Shown piece by piece: positions 1 to 6,957 of a DNA stretch of 15,789 nucleotides. The stretch's first letter is position 1; each line of letters starts with the position of its first letter. A model generated the notes under the pieces. That model did not search any database and was not told where the DNA came from. It saw only the letters and a program-made list of their open reading frames with translations. The translations under genes were made by a program, and so were the position numbers. Source of the DNA: JBJXGF01 sp046153015 (GTDB taxonomy: Bacteria; Actinomycetota; Acidimicrobiia; Acidimicrobiales; CAIXPF01); the NCBI GenBank assembly GCA_046153015.1, contig JBJXGF010000138.1:1-15789 (forward strand). The letters are read 5' to 3'.

Positions 1-485
1 GCCGCAAACTCAACGCGGCGTGGGCTGAGCCCGATCCCGCCGAGGCCCGCGCCGCGCTGCAGGAACTCGCTCGCAAGCTGGATCGGTTGAACCCTGACGC
101 CGCCAACTCGTTGCGAGAAGGCCTTGAAGAAACCATCACCATCAACCAGCTCAGCATCACCGGCACGCTCGCGAAGACGCTGGCCACCACGAACCCGATC
201 GAATCATCCATCGACATCGTCCGCACCCACGCGAAGAACGTGAAGAACTGGAACTCCGACCGCAGATCACACAGCGAACAACCCGCCGACATGCGCCTGC
301 GCTGGGCCGCCGCCGGGCTCCTCGCCGCCGAGCAGCAACACCGCAGGGTCAAAGGCCACCGTCAACTCCCGGCGTTGGCCGCGGCTCTCCAACCCCGCAC
401 CCTCGACCGCACCGAAGTCGTCGCATAGGCTCACCGCCGAGGCCCACCCAACCCGAAGTTCCACGACGAACCGGACAACCTCAGG
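1..485 (+). mobile_element. Right-hand part of an IS256-type insertion sequence (right end not fixed)
   Basis: The transposase fragment plus about 57 non-coding bases after its stop probably form the right end of an insertion sequence. In IS256-like elements the terminal inverted repeat lies shortly after the transposase stop. The stretch around 452-479 (AAGTTCCACGACGAACC and following) is where such an end is expected. The left end is outside the window, so the inverted repeat and any target duplication cannot be tested. The right boundary given is an estimate, placed before the ribosome-binding site of the next gene. Confidence 0.45.
3..428 (+). CDS. IS256-family (mutator-type) transposase, C-terminal part, cut by window edge
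   Basis: This is the last 141 codons of a DDE transposase; the reading frame is open from base 3 and its start lies outside the window. The visible protein carries the C-terminal signature of the IS256/mutator family: a TTNPIES motif followed by a basic stretch (VRTHAKNVKNW), then LRWAAAGLLAAEQQ, RRVKGHRQLPAL and the terminal LAAAL. In this family the segment follows the DDE catalytic core and belongs to the helical end of the protein, which would act on the ends of its own element. Full-length members are about 400 residues, so roughly a third is seen and integrity of the catalytic residues cannot be judged. A TTG at 87 could be read as a start, but family similarity continues upstream of it, so it is internal. 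The gene ends at TAG 426-428, only 69 bases before the esterase start. Confidence 0.88.
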   Translation, partial: RKLNAAWAEPDPAEARAALQELARKLDRLNPDAANSLREGLEETITINQLSITGTLAKTLATTNPIESSIDIVRTHAKNVKNWNSDRRSHSEQPADMRLRWAAAGLLAAEQQHRRVKGHRQLPALAAALQPRTLDRTEVVA

Positions 486-497
486 AAAAGGGAAGAG

Positions 498-1406
498 ATG
501 GCTAGCACCGAATCGGGAGCGATTCAACAGCTTTACGCGTCGTGGACGCGACGGATGGCCGCCAACCCAGACATGGGCATCGACCAGCTCCGGGAGATGA
601 TGGAGTACTGGCCGAAGCTGGCAGCCGAGCCGGAGCAGGTGACCTATCGGAATGTCGACGCTGGGGGCGTGCCGGCGATGTGGTGCCTCCCAGTTGGGTG
701 TGCCGATGATCGAGCCATCCTTTACATCCACGGCGGGGCCTACGTCGGCGGTTCGACCAACTCCCACCGCAAGATGGCGGCGCACCTCGCCGCCGCCGTC
801 GGCTGTCCCGCGCTGATGATCGATTACCGCCTCGCCCCCGAAGATCCCCATCCCGCCCAGCTCGAGGACAGCGCAGCCGCGTACCGATGGCTGCTCCAAC
901 AGGGGTACGACGCCTCGCGAACTGTCACGGCCGGCGATTCCGCCGGCGCTGCGCTCGCGACCAGCGTGGTGCTCAAGCTGCGCGAGGAGGGCACGCCCGT
1001 CCCGGCCGGGATCGTCGCCATCTCCCCCTGGTACGACCTGGAAGCGAACGGCGCCACCTACGAGACGAACGCCGAGGTCGACGCCCTCATCGGGCGTGAG
1101 GTGATGGTGATGTTCGCGCAGCTCTTCCTCGCCGGCGCATCGCCCACCGACCCGAGCGCCAGTCCCTTGCACGCCAACCTGGATGGTCTGGCGCCGACGT
1201 ACATCGTCGTCGGCGGCCACGAGGCGCTCCTCGACGACGCCAGACTGTTCGCCGAACGGGCGCACGCGGCGGGGGTCGACGTGACCCTGGTCGAGGTTCC
1301 CGAGATGCAGCACGTCTTCACCTTCATGGCCGGTCGCGCACCAGAAGCCGACGACGCGATCCGCGCTATCGCCACCTGGGTGCGCAACAAGGTCAAGCTC
1401 CTATGA
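498..1406 (+). CDS. Alpha/beta hydrolase, hormone-sensitive-lipase (HSL) family esterase
   Basis: 302 residues, the usual size for bacterial HSL-type carboxylesterases (family IV), which hydrolyse short- to medium-chain esters or lactones in the cytoplasm. The oxyanion-hole motif HGGAY is at 78-82 and the nucleophile motif GDSAG at 146-150 (Ser148). The acid is probably Asp246 in HEALLDDA and the base His272 in MQHVF, so the triad is complete. YRLAPEDPHPA (110-120) is also typical of the family. There is no signal peptide or membrane segment. The start is ATG at 498, preceded by a purine-rich Shine-Dalgarno stretch (AAAGGGAAGAG, 487-497). The gene stands alone: the IS end lies directly upstream and a convergent regulator downstream, so its native promoter may have been displaced by the insertion. 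It resembles actinobacterial LipF-like and epsilon-lactone hydrolase-like enzymes; the substrate cannot be deduced. Confidence 0.93.
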   Translation: MASTESGAIQQLYASWTRRMAANPDMGIDQLREMMEYWPKLAAEPEQVTYRNVDAGGVPAMWCLPVGCADDRAILYIHGGAYVGGSTNSHRKMAAHLAAAVGCPALMIDYRLAPEDPHPAQLEDSAAAYRWLLQQGYDASRTVTAGDSAGAALATSVVLKLREEGTPVPAGIVAISPWYDLEANGATYETNAEVDALIGREVMVMFAQLFLAGASPTDPSASPLHANLDGLAPTYIVVGGHEALLDDARLFAERAHAAGVDVTLVEVPEMQHVFTFMAGRAPEADDAIRAIATWVRNKVKLL

Positions 1407-1440
1407 CCGATCCCGGCCGGCAATGATCGGCGCAATCTCC

Positions 1441-1467
1441 CCTCTTGTGGCGATCGCGGACGAGAGG
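1441..1467. terminator. Possible stem-loop between convergent genes
   Basis: CCTCTTGT (1441-1448) can pair with ACGAGAGG (1460-1467), an 8-bp stem with one G-T wobble and an 11-base loop that itself contains GCGATCGC. It sits between the ends of the convergent esterase (stop at 1406) and BTAD regulator (stop at 1534), where terminators are expected. No clear T-tract follows on either strand, so the call is tentative. The rest of 1407-1533 holds only a copy of the GGGTCAGACC motif. Confidence 0.3.
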
Positions 1468-1486
1468 AAAGCCTTGCGCTGGGCCT

Positions 1487-1502
1487 CGCCCCGGGTCAGA
1501 CC
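1487..1502 (+). repeat. Short repeated motif CGCCnnGGGTCAGACC, copy 1
   Basis: First of three copies that share 14 fixed positions. This one lies about 30 bases past the stop of the minus-strand BTAD regulator. With its flanks it forms a small palindrome, GGGTC-A-GACCC (1493-1503). On the minus strand it reads GGTCTGACCCnnGGCG and would be transcribed in the 3' untranslated region of the regulator. Confidence 0.5.
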
Positions 1503-1533
1503 CGACGGCCGGAGCTCTGCGGTGGCCCGGGGT

Positions 1534-4512
1534 TCATGGGGCGGGGGCGAGCCGGTGGAGCTCGGCCCGGAGGTAGTCCTCCAAGGTGGCGTCGCTCATG
1601 GCCCGGCCCACCGCTGCGGCTGCCTGGTAGGGCGCTGGCGCCATCGCCCGCCGAGCGCGTTCGACGGCGTGCGCAGCGAGAACCGGGCGGATGCTGAGGG
1701 GCGCGGCGGCGCCGTCGAGGATCGCTACGACCTCGTGACAAGCGAGGTCCTCGAAGACCGGGAGGTAATCCCGGATGAGCCTCCGCAACCCGAACGGAAC
1801 CCGCACTTCGGCGAAGTACCGCAGGGCGTCGTCGAGGCCACGCAGCGCTGCGGCCGGGTCGTGGTGGTGCTCGAGCAGCGTTGAGTGTGCTCCGGCGAGG
1901 CCGACCAGGAGGTTCTGGTAGTTGGCCTGGGCACCGATCTCGTGCACCTCGCTGAACGCAACGAGAGCGCGGTCGGGTTCGTCGGCCGACCAGGCGATGC
2001 CGGCGACGTAGGCGGCAATGATCCTGGCGATCGGGCTGCCCGTCGACGCTGCAAGGTCGAGGCAACGCCGGATCAACTGAACGTCGGGAGGTCGACCGGC
2101 GTTGCCCGACCACTGGATCCTGTACGCAAGGGCCTCCATTTGGTCGAACGTGCGGCCCTGGCCCTCGGCGAGCTGAGCTGCGGCTGACGCAGCCCTGATC
2201 GCCGTGTCGAGCTTGCCCTGCCATCCGGCGCCGAGCGACAACACGAGCAGGGGTCGTGGATGCGGGGGGAGCCCGAGGCGGGACTGCGCCGAGATCGCGA
2301 GGCGGGCGTGACGCTCACACCCGACCGCATCTGCGAGCAAATGGCGGACGACGGCGACGAGCACGTGCGCCCAGACGACGTCGGGTTCCTGCTCGCTTCC
2401 GGGCAGGGCAAGCGCCGTCCTCGCCCACTCCTCCGCTTCGACGAGGCCGAGCTCGCGGAACGCCTGCGCCCACAACCGACCGGCGATCCCGAGTGCTAGG
2501 GCAGGATCGGACCAGGCGACGGCGTACCCGACGGCGGCGCGCAGGTTGTCCACCTCAAAAGGGAGCGGCGCATGCCCATCGCCTGGCTGTCGGCGGCGGC
2601 GCACGAGCTCCGCGTAGTAGCGGGCGTGGGCGAGGCGCGTCGCTTCGCGCGTGGCCGAGTCGAGGTGGGCGGCGGCGTACTGGCGTATCGTGTCCAGCAA
2701 TCGGTATCGGGCCCGCCGCTGTCGGGTGTCGACCACGACCAGCGATCGTTCGACGAGCGCGTCGAGCGCGTCGAGGGTCAGGTACTCATCGTGGGTGTCG
2801 GCGCAGACGGCGTGCGTGGCGGCGAGATCGAAGTCGCCAGGGAAGACCGACAGCCGCGCCAGGAACTGCCGTTCTTCGGGGGAGAGCAGGTCGAAGCTCC
2901 AGTCGACCACGGCTTTCAACGTGGCGTGGCGGGGCGGCGCCATCGCTCGGTGGTCACGAAGCACCCGGAACCTCTCGTCGAGGCGCTCTGCGAGCTCGAC
3001 GGGGCTCATCGAGCGAGTCCGTGCCGCGGCCAGCTCGATGGCGAGGGGCATCCCGTCGAGCTGGCGGCAGATGCTCGCGACGATCGGGCGCAGCGCGGCG
3101 GTGAGCTCGAAGGTGTGCCGGACGGCGCCCGCCCGCTCGGCGAACAGCTCGACTGCCTCGGCCTCGAAGTCGAGCGGACCGAGCTCCCAGACCCGCTCTC
3201 CCGGGATTCGCAGCGGCTCCCGGCTGGTGGCGAGCACCTGCACGTGCGGGCAGTGCTCGAGGAGGTGGGCGACGAGGCTCCGAGCGGCCGGCAGGAGGTG
3301 TTCGCAGCTGTCCACGACGATCAGGGCCCACCAATCGGCGAGGGCCCGCCCGACGATCTCGCGGTTGGTCAAGGCGTCGCGCGGCTCCAAGCCGAACGCG
3401 GCGATCGCGGTGTGGTCGACGCCCTCGGGCGACGTGATGGGAGCGAGGTCCAACAGCCAGGAGCCGTCGGGGAGGTCGTCGAGCGCCGCCGCAGCAACTT
3501 CGAGCGCAAGCCGGGTCTTGCCCATGCCGCCGGTCCCCACGAGCGTCGTCAGGCGCTGCGAGCGAACCAACTGGCGCAGCGCGGCGATGTCTTGGTGTCG
3601 GCCGACGAACGGGGTCAGCTGCACGGGGAGGTTGCCGCTGTGCCTGGCGGTCGAGCGTGGCAGCGCGACCGGCTCTGGCGCCAAGACCGCCGACGCCGCA
3701 GGCCCGCTGTCCCCGTCGCCCCTCCGGCCGCTCGCCGATCCGTGATCGCGGGGCGCGATGCCGGACGCGCCCCGGAGGATCGGGTCCTGCACGAGGATCG
3801 CCGCTTCGAGTTCGCGGAGGCCTTCGCTGGGTTCGATGCCGAGCTCGTCGACGAGCACAACCCGGGCTCGCTGGAAGGCACGAAGGGCGTCGGTCTGCCG
3901 ATCTGCCCGGTAAAGGGCGACCATCAGCTGTCCCCAGAGGCGTTCCCGCAGCGGGTGGGCGGCGAGCTCGGCCTCGAGGTCGCCGACGAGCTCCGGGCCC
4001 CGGCCGAGCGCGAGCGCGGCCTCGAAGCGCAGCTCTGTCGCTTCGAGCCGGAGCTCACGCAGGTGTGTACGCGCGCCGGTCGCCGTTGGCGACTCGGGCA
4101 GGTCGATCAACGCTTCCCCGCGCCACTCGGCGAGGGCTTCAGCAAAGGCCCGGTCGGCAGCGGCGATGTCGCCGCGCTGCAACGCGAGGCGGCCGGCGTC
4201 GACCGACGTGTGGAATCGCGTCGCATCGACGGCGGCCGGCGGGACGTCCAGGCGGTAGGCGCGGCCCGCCGACACCGATCGCAGCACGTCGGGCCCCAGC
4301 AGCCGTCGGAGACGTGACACGAGGCCGCGCAGCGTCGCGGCGGCAGAGGCCGGAGGCTCCGTGCCCCAGAGCATGTCCACGAGCTCCGCCGAGCTCGTCG
4401 TGCCCGGCCGCAGCGCCAGGGCGGTGATGAGCCCGCGCTCCTTGCCGGCCGTCACCGCCACGGGAGACGCGCCACGAATGACGATCAGAGGGCCGAGGAT
4501 CCCGACCTCCAT
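1534..4512 (-). CDS. BTAD-domain transcriptional regulator with NB-ARC-type ATPase and TPR-like C-terminus (AfsR/SARP-like)
   Basis: 992 residues, a large signal-integrating activator of the AfsR/STAND type. Residues 1-92 form an OmpR-like winged helix (starting MEVGILGPL, with LWGTEPPASAAATLRGLVSR and GRAYRLDV). Residues 96-241 form a BTAD helical domain (FHTSVDAGRLAL, ELGIEPSEGLRELEAAIL). After a linker comes an NB-ARC-like ATPase: FVGR at 302-305, Walker A GTGGMGKT at 326-333, Walker B LIVVDSCEH at 397-405, sensor-like ATSREPL at 428-434 and GMPLAIELAAAR at 487-498. Residues from about 570 to the end are helical and alanine-rich, consistent with TPR-type repeats. Family knowledge: nucleotide state and a ligand or partner at the TPR part control DNA binding by the winged helix. 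The frame is open upstream to 4794, but that part overlaps the methyltransferase and looks non-coding; ATG 4512 begins exactly at the winged-helix start. There is no Shine-Dalgarno, and a TACCCT hexamer fits a leaderless promoter. The target genes are unknown. Confidence 0.92.
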   Translation of the reverse strand: MEVGILGPLIVIRGASPVAVTAGKERGLITALALRPGTTSSAELVDMLWGTEPPASAAATLRGLVSRLRRLLGPDVLRSVSAGRAYRLDVPPAAVDATRFHTSVDAGRLALQRGDIAAADRAFAEALAEWRGEALIDLPESPTATGARTHLRELRLEATELRFEAALALGRGPELVGDLEAELAAHPLRERLWGQLMVALYRADRQTDALRAFQRARVVLVDELGIEPSEGLRELEAAILVQDPILRGASGIAPRDHGSASGRRGDGDSGPAASAVLAPEPVALPRSTARHSGNLPVQLTPFVGRHQDIAALRQLVRSQRLTTLVGTGGMGKTRLALEVAAAALDDLPDGSWLLDLAPITSPEGVDHTAIAAFGLEPRDALTNREIVGRALADWWALIVVDSCEHLLPAARSLVAHLLEHCPHVQVLATSREPLRIPGERVWELGPLDFEAEAVELFAERAGAVRHTFELTAALRPIVASICRQLDGMPLAIELAAARTRSMSPVELAERLDERFRVLRDHRAMAPPRHATLKAVVDWSFDLLSPEERQFLARLSVFPGDFDLAATHAVCADTHDEYLTLDALDALVERSLVVVDTRQRRARYRLLDTIRQYAAAHLDSATREATRLAHARYYAELVRRRRQPGDGHAPLPFEVDNLRAAVGYAVAWSDPALALGIAGRLWAQAFRELGLVEAEEWARTALALPGSEQEPDVVWAHVLVAVVRHLLADAVGCERHARLAISAQSRLGLPPHPRPLLVLSLGAGWQGKLDTAIRAASAAAQLAEGQGRTFDQMEALAYRIQWSGNAGRPPDVQLIRRCLDLAASTGSPIARIIAAYVAGIAWSADEPDRALVAFSEVHEIGAQANYQNLLVGLAGAHSTLLEHHHDPAAALRGLDDALRYFAEVRVPFGLRRLIRDYLPVFEDLACHEVVAILDGAAAPLSIRPVLAAHAVERARRAMAPAPYQAAAAVGRAMSDATLEDYLRAELHRLAPAP

Positions 4513-4518
4513 CCGCGC

Positions 4519-4524
4519 AGGGTA
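4519..4524 (-). promoter_or_regulatory. Candidate leaderless -10 element (TACCCT) of the BTAD regulator
   Basis: On the minus strand TACCCT is followed by exactly six bases and then the ATG at 4512. This places the A of the start codon at the expected transcription start of an actinobacterial TAnnnT -10 element. No Shine-Dalgarno sequence is present. No convincing -35 box is seen. The amidohydrolase at 11349 has the same geometry. Confidence 0.5.
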
Positions 4525-4585
4525 ACTCGCCCGCCGGCGCCGCGCAGCGCAGTTCCTCACATCGCTGGGTCGGCCCCGGCTGGGT

Positions 4586-4601
4586 CGCCGGGGGTCAGAC
4601 C
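4586..4601 (+). repeat. Short repeated motif CGCCnnGGGTCAGACC, copy 2
   Basis: Second exact copy of the 14 fixed positions. The TCA at 4595-4597 inside it is the TGA stop codon of the minus-strand methyltransferase, so the motif spans the last codon, the stop and the first bases after the gene. Confidence 0.5.
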
Positions 4602-5425
4602 GTCGAGGCGGTCGCAGCGACCACCACGGCGACGGCGGGTACACGATGCACGGCGTCGGCGCCCTCGAAGGGCGCGATCCGCTCAGCGATGAACGCCCTG
4701 ATGTCCGTGCGGACTTCGTCGCTCTGTGCCTCGAAGAGCGCCTTCGACCGGCTCCCGACGTCGGCGAGGAACTCCATGATCCCGTCGGCGCCACCGATCG
4801 AGAACGTCAACGCAACGTCGAAGACCGTGACGTCGTCGAAACCCGCCCGGCCGAGGTCCCGTACGCAGCGGTCAGGATCGGCGTATGCGAACGGGCTCTC
4901 ACCTGGCGGCAGCGATCCGGCGGCCGGATCGCCGCAGGCGATGACGCCGCCGAAGGCGAGGTCCATGAACGGGTTCCGATCGGGCGGGGCCCACGTCGAC
5001 ATGGCGAGCCGGCCGCCTGGGCGCAGGACGCGCCGGAACTCCCCGAAGGCGGCGTCGTGATCGGCGAAATGGGGCAGTCCGAACGAGCTGAGCACCACGT
5101 CCACGCTGTCGTCTTCCAGCGGGATGTCCTCGGCGGCGCCCACGCGGAAGTCGATCTCAGGATGGGCGGCGCGGGCCTGCTCGATCATCGCCTCGGCCAC
5201 GTCGATGCCAACGGCCTTCGCCCCGTGCCCGGCCGCCGCTGCGGCGGCGAAGCCAGGACCGGTGGCGACATCGAGGACGGATAGCCCCGGCGACAGCCGC
5301 GTGACGTCGAGGAGGACCGGGAGCACCTGAGTCGTCTTGTCCGCCGCCCATGCCGCGTACGCTCGGGCCACCGAGTTGAAGGCGTTGCGCTCGAATTCCT
5401 GAAATGCACGACGTGCTTGTTCCAT
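4595..5425 (-). CDS. Class I SAM-dependent methyltransferase (UbiE/Methyltransf_11 type)
   Basis: 276 residues with the Rossmann-fold methyltransferase motifs in order: motif I LDVATGPGF at 51-59, the acidic ribose-binding GID at 73-75, motif II region AAEDIPLEDDSVDVVLSSFG at 97-115, and RVLRPGGRLAMSTW at 132-145 after the fourth strand. It would transfer a methyl group from S-adenosylmethionine to a small acceptor in the cytosol; the C-terminal half, which normally sets substrate choice, is not recognisable. The frame extends upstream to 5626, but that part overlaps the cysteine hydrolase and is arginine-rich junk. ATG 5425 is preceded by GAGAG and lies only 8 bases after the hydrolase stop. 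The two genes therefore form a tight operon, with this gene second. It resembles enzymes of quinone or secondary metabolism, but there is no context for assigning a pathway. Confidence 0.9.
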   Translation of the reverse strand: MEQARRAFQEFERNAFNSVARAYAAWAADKTTQVLPVLLDVTRLSPGLSVLDVATGPGFAAAAAAGHGAKAVGIDVAEAMIEQARAAHPEIDFRVGAAEDIPLEDDSVDVVLSSFGLPHFADHDAAFGEFRRVLRPGGRLAMSTWAPPDRNPFMDLAFGGVIACGDPAAGSLPPGESPFAYADPDRCVRDLGRAGFDDVTVFDVALTFSIGGADGIMEFLADVGSRSKALFEAQSDEVRTDIRAFIAERIAPFEGADAVHRVPAVAVVVAATASTV

Positions 5426-5433
5426 TGCCGCTC

Positions 5434-6033
5434 TCAGGAAGGGACGGCGGCGACGAACTCGTCGACCGATGCGAACGACGTCAGCATCGCCAGGACCTCG
5501 AGGGCCGCCTCGTGCCACTCCGTGCTGAAGCTCGAGCAGCCGTCGGTGAGGATCGTCACCTGGAACCCGCCGTCGACGGCCTGGCGTGCCGTTCCCTCGA
5601 CGACGAAGTTCGTGGCGACACCGCAAAGCACCAGATGACGGATCCCGGCGTTGTGGAGGTGCAGCGCGAGCGAGGTGCCAGCAAACGCGCTGACGGTTTG
5701 CTTCATCACCACCAGTTCGGCGTCGCGGGGCGCGACCTGGGCCATGAACTCAGCTCCTGCTGATCCTTCCCGCAGTGCCCCTGCCGCGACGACCGTCTGC
5801 ATCAGCTGGCTGGCGGTGTTGACGGCGAAGCCGTCTGGGATCGCCACGCCGACGTGGACGACTGGGGTGCCAGAGCGCCGCGCCGCCTCCAGCGCCCGGC
5901 TGCACGCTTCGATCGTGCCCGCCTTCTCGACCTCGAAACCGAGCCCGTGCGAGCCCAGAGCTCCATCGATGGAGACGATGTCGTGTTGCAGGTCCATGAC
6001 CAACAACGCCGTCGTGGAGTTGTCGACGTTCAT
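5434..6033 (-). CDS. Isochorismatase-family cysteine hydrolase
   Basis: 199 residues, the usual length of the isochorismatase-like hydrolases. The catalytic triad is complete: Asp14 in LLVMDLQHD, Lys111 in VVMKQTVSAFAGT and the nucleophile Cys137 in VLCGVATNFVVEGTARQA, which includes the family's cis-peptide region. Members hydrolyse amides or vinyl ethers such as nicotinamide, N-carbamoylsarcosine, ureidoacrylate or isochorismate. The sequence alone does not choose among them, and no siderophore genes are nearby to support true isochorismatase activity. The start ATG 6033 has a strong Shine-Dalgarno, GGAGGAG, four to five bases upstream. This is the first gene of an operon with the methyltransferase and diverges from the DinB gene, with which it shares a 284-base control region. 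Confidence 0.92.
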   Translation of the reverse strand: MNVDNSTTALLVMDLQHDIVSIDGALGSHGLGFEVEKAGTIEACSRALEAARRSGTPVVHVGVAIPDGFAVNTASQLMQTVVAAGALREGSAGAEFMAQVAPRDAELVVMKQTVSAFAGTSLALHLHNAGIRHLVLCGVATNFVVEGTARQAVDGGFQVTILTDGCSSFSTEWHEAALEVLAMLTSFASVDEFVAAVPS

Positions 6034-6076
6034 AGGATCTCCTCCTTGCTCGGTCGCATCCTCCAGAAGGGCGGTT

Positions 6077-6102
6077 GCGCGACGCTCGCGACGCAGTCGC
6101 GC
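6077..6102. promoter_or_regulatory. Operator-like dyad between divergent genes
   Basis: In the 284-base gap between the cysteine-hydrolase start (6033) and the DinB start (6318), GCGCGAC (6077-6083) and GTCGCGC (6096-6102) form a perfect 7-base inverted repeat with 12 bases between. Inside it GCGACGC occurs twice (6079-6085 and 6088-6094), nine bases apart. The site lies 45-70 bases upstream of the hydrolase start, a plausible place for a dimeric regulator. The remainder of the gap shows no gene with family similarity. Such dyads also arise by chance in GC-rich DNA. Confidence 0.33.
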
Positions 6103-6317
6103 CGGACGCCCTTGACGACGTGCCGCTGGTCCTGGCTTGGGCGGGAGCCATGAGCCCCCTCAACAACGCGCTCGCTGCGAACATGGACCCTCCGACGTTC
6201 GGCAATTGCCGATTCCGGATCCGAGCCTCCTCGGCCCGGATACATCTCGGGACGGATGTGGCCGGACCTTGTGCCCGGCATGCTGCAATGAGACGCCCGG
6301 AGCAGAGGAGGGTCTCC

Positions 6318-6923
6318 ATGGAATGGCGCGACCTTTTCGAGACGCAGCACAGCCATGTCAACTCGGCCGAGCTCGGCCCGGTGCCGATCTCCTACCAGGA
6401 CCTGGTGTTGAAGGACTTGGACCCCGCACAGGTGCGATGCGTCCCGCGCCCGAACCTGAACTCCATCGCCTGGCTGTTGTGGCACATGGCCCGCTCCGAG
6501 GACGTAGCCGTCAACGCCGTCATCTGCGATGCCGACCAGGTGCTCGACGCCGCCTGGCGCCGCGACCTACGCGTCGATCGGGTGGACATCGGCACGGGCA
6601 TGACCGCTGACGAGGTCGCCGCCATGAGCGCCGCCGTGGACGTCGACGCCCTCATCGCCTACCGGCTGGCGGTGGCCCGGCAGACCCGCGTCGCCATGGC
6701 CGAGTTCGACGACGAGCGCTTGGCTGTCCCCGCGATGGCCGCCTCTCAGGTAGAGCACCTGCGAGACATGGGCGTGTTCGGTCCCCACGCCGGTCACATC
6801 CCCGGGTTCTGGTCCACGAAGCCACTCATCTGGTTCCTTTGGCTGCCGACCGGGCACTGCTACGCGCACCTCGGCGAAGCCGTGACCGTACGCTCGGAGC
6901 TCGAGGCGGCGGACGCACTCTGA
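6318..6923 (+). CDS. DinB-superfamily protein (probable metal-dependent thiol S-transferase)
   Basis: 201 residues, slightly longer than the roughly 160-180 usual for DinB four-helix proteins. The expected metal triad is visible: His56 in WLLWHMARSED on one helix, and His180 and His184 in GHCYAHLGE near the C-terminus, followed by an acidic tail. In actinobacteria many members are mycothiol-dependent transferases or isomerases acting on small electrophiles in the cytosol; whether this one uses mycothiol is inference. The frame is open back to 6075, but ATG 6318 has a strong Shine-Dalgarno (GAGGAGGG) and starts the recognisable first helix, MEWRDLFETQHSHV. It diverges from the hydrolase-methyltransferase operon and converges on the LuxR-type regulator. 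A stand-alone DinB role unrelated to those neighbours is equally possible. Confidence 0.85.
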   Translation: MEWRDLFETQHSHVNSAELGPVPISYQDLVLKDLDPAQVRCVPRPNLNSIAWLLWHMARSEDVAVNAVICDADQVLDAAWRRDLRVDRVDIGTGMTADEVAAMSAAVDVDALIAYRLAVARQTRVAMAEFDDERLAVPAMAASQVEHLRDMGVFGPHAGHIPGFWSTKPLIWFLWLPTGHCYAHLGEAVTVRSELEAADAL

Positions 6924-6933
6924 TCTTCTCGCC

Positions 6934-6948
6934 GCCCGCCGGGCGGGC
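6934..6948. terminator. Possible GC hairpin between convergent genes
   Basis: GCCCGCC (6934-6940) and GGCGGGC (6942-6948) are perfect inverse complements around one base, so a 5-bp stem with a 5-base loop can form. It fills the 34-base gap between the DinB stop (6923) and the LuxR-regulator stop (6958), so it could end transcription from both sides. There is no T-tract. Confidence 0.4.
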
Positions 6949-6957
6949 TACGTGCGG

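Noticed and set aside
267..1313. 348-codon open frame on the minus strand
   Set aside because: Antisense to the esterase, which has a complete catalytic triad in the expected order.
1407..1430. CCGATC...GATCGG stem right after the esterase stop
   Set aside because: Only six base pairs around a 12-base loop; too weak to call beside the better stem at 1441-1467.
2572..4317. 581-codon open frame on the plus strand
   Set aside because: It lies fully antisense to the BTAD regulator, whose domains are all recognisable. The plus-strand protein has no motif and results from high GC content.
6075..6317. N-terminal extension of the DinB gene
   Set aside because: ATG 6318 has a strong ribosome-binding site and starts the first DinB helix; the upstream stretch looks like non-coding control DNA.
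6030..6485. Minus-strand frame ending in an ATGA overlap with the cysteine-hydrolase start, resembling translational coupling
   Set aside because: The translated sequence shows no family similarity and overlaps the start of the DinB gene. The overlap arises because the hydrolase ribosome-binding site is read as codons.
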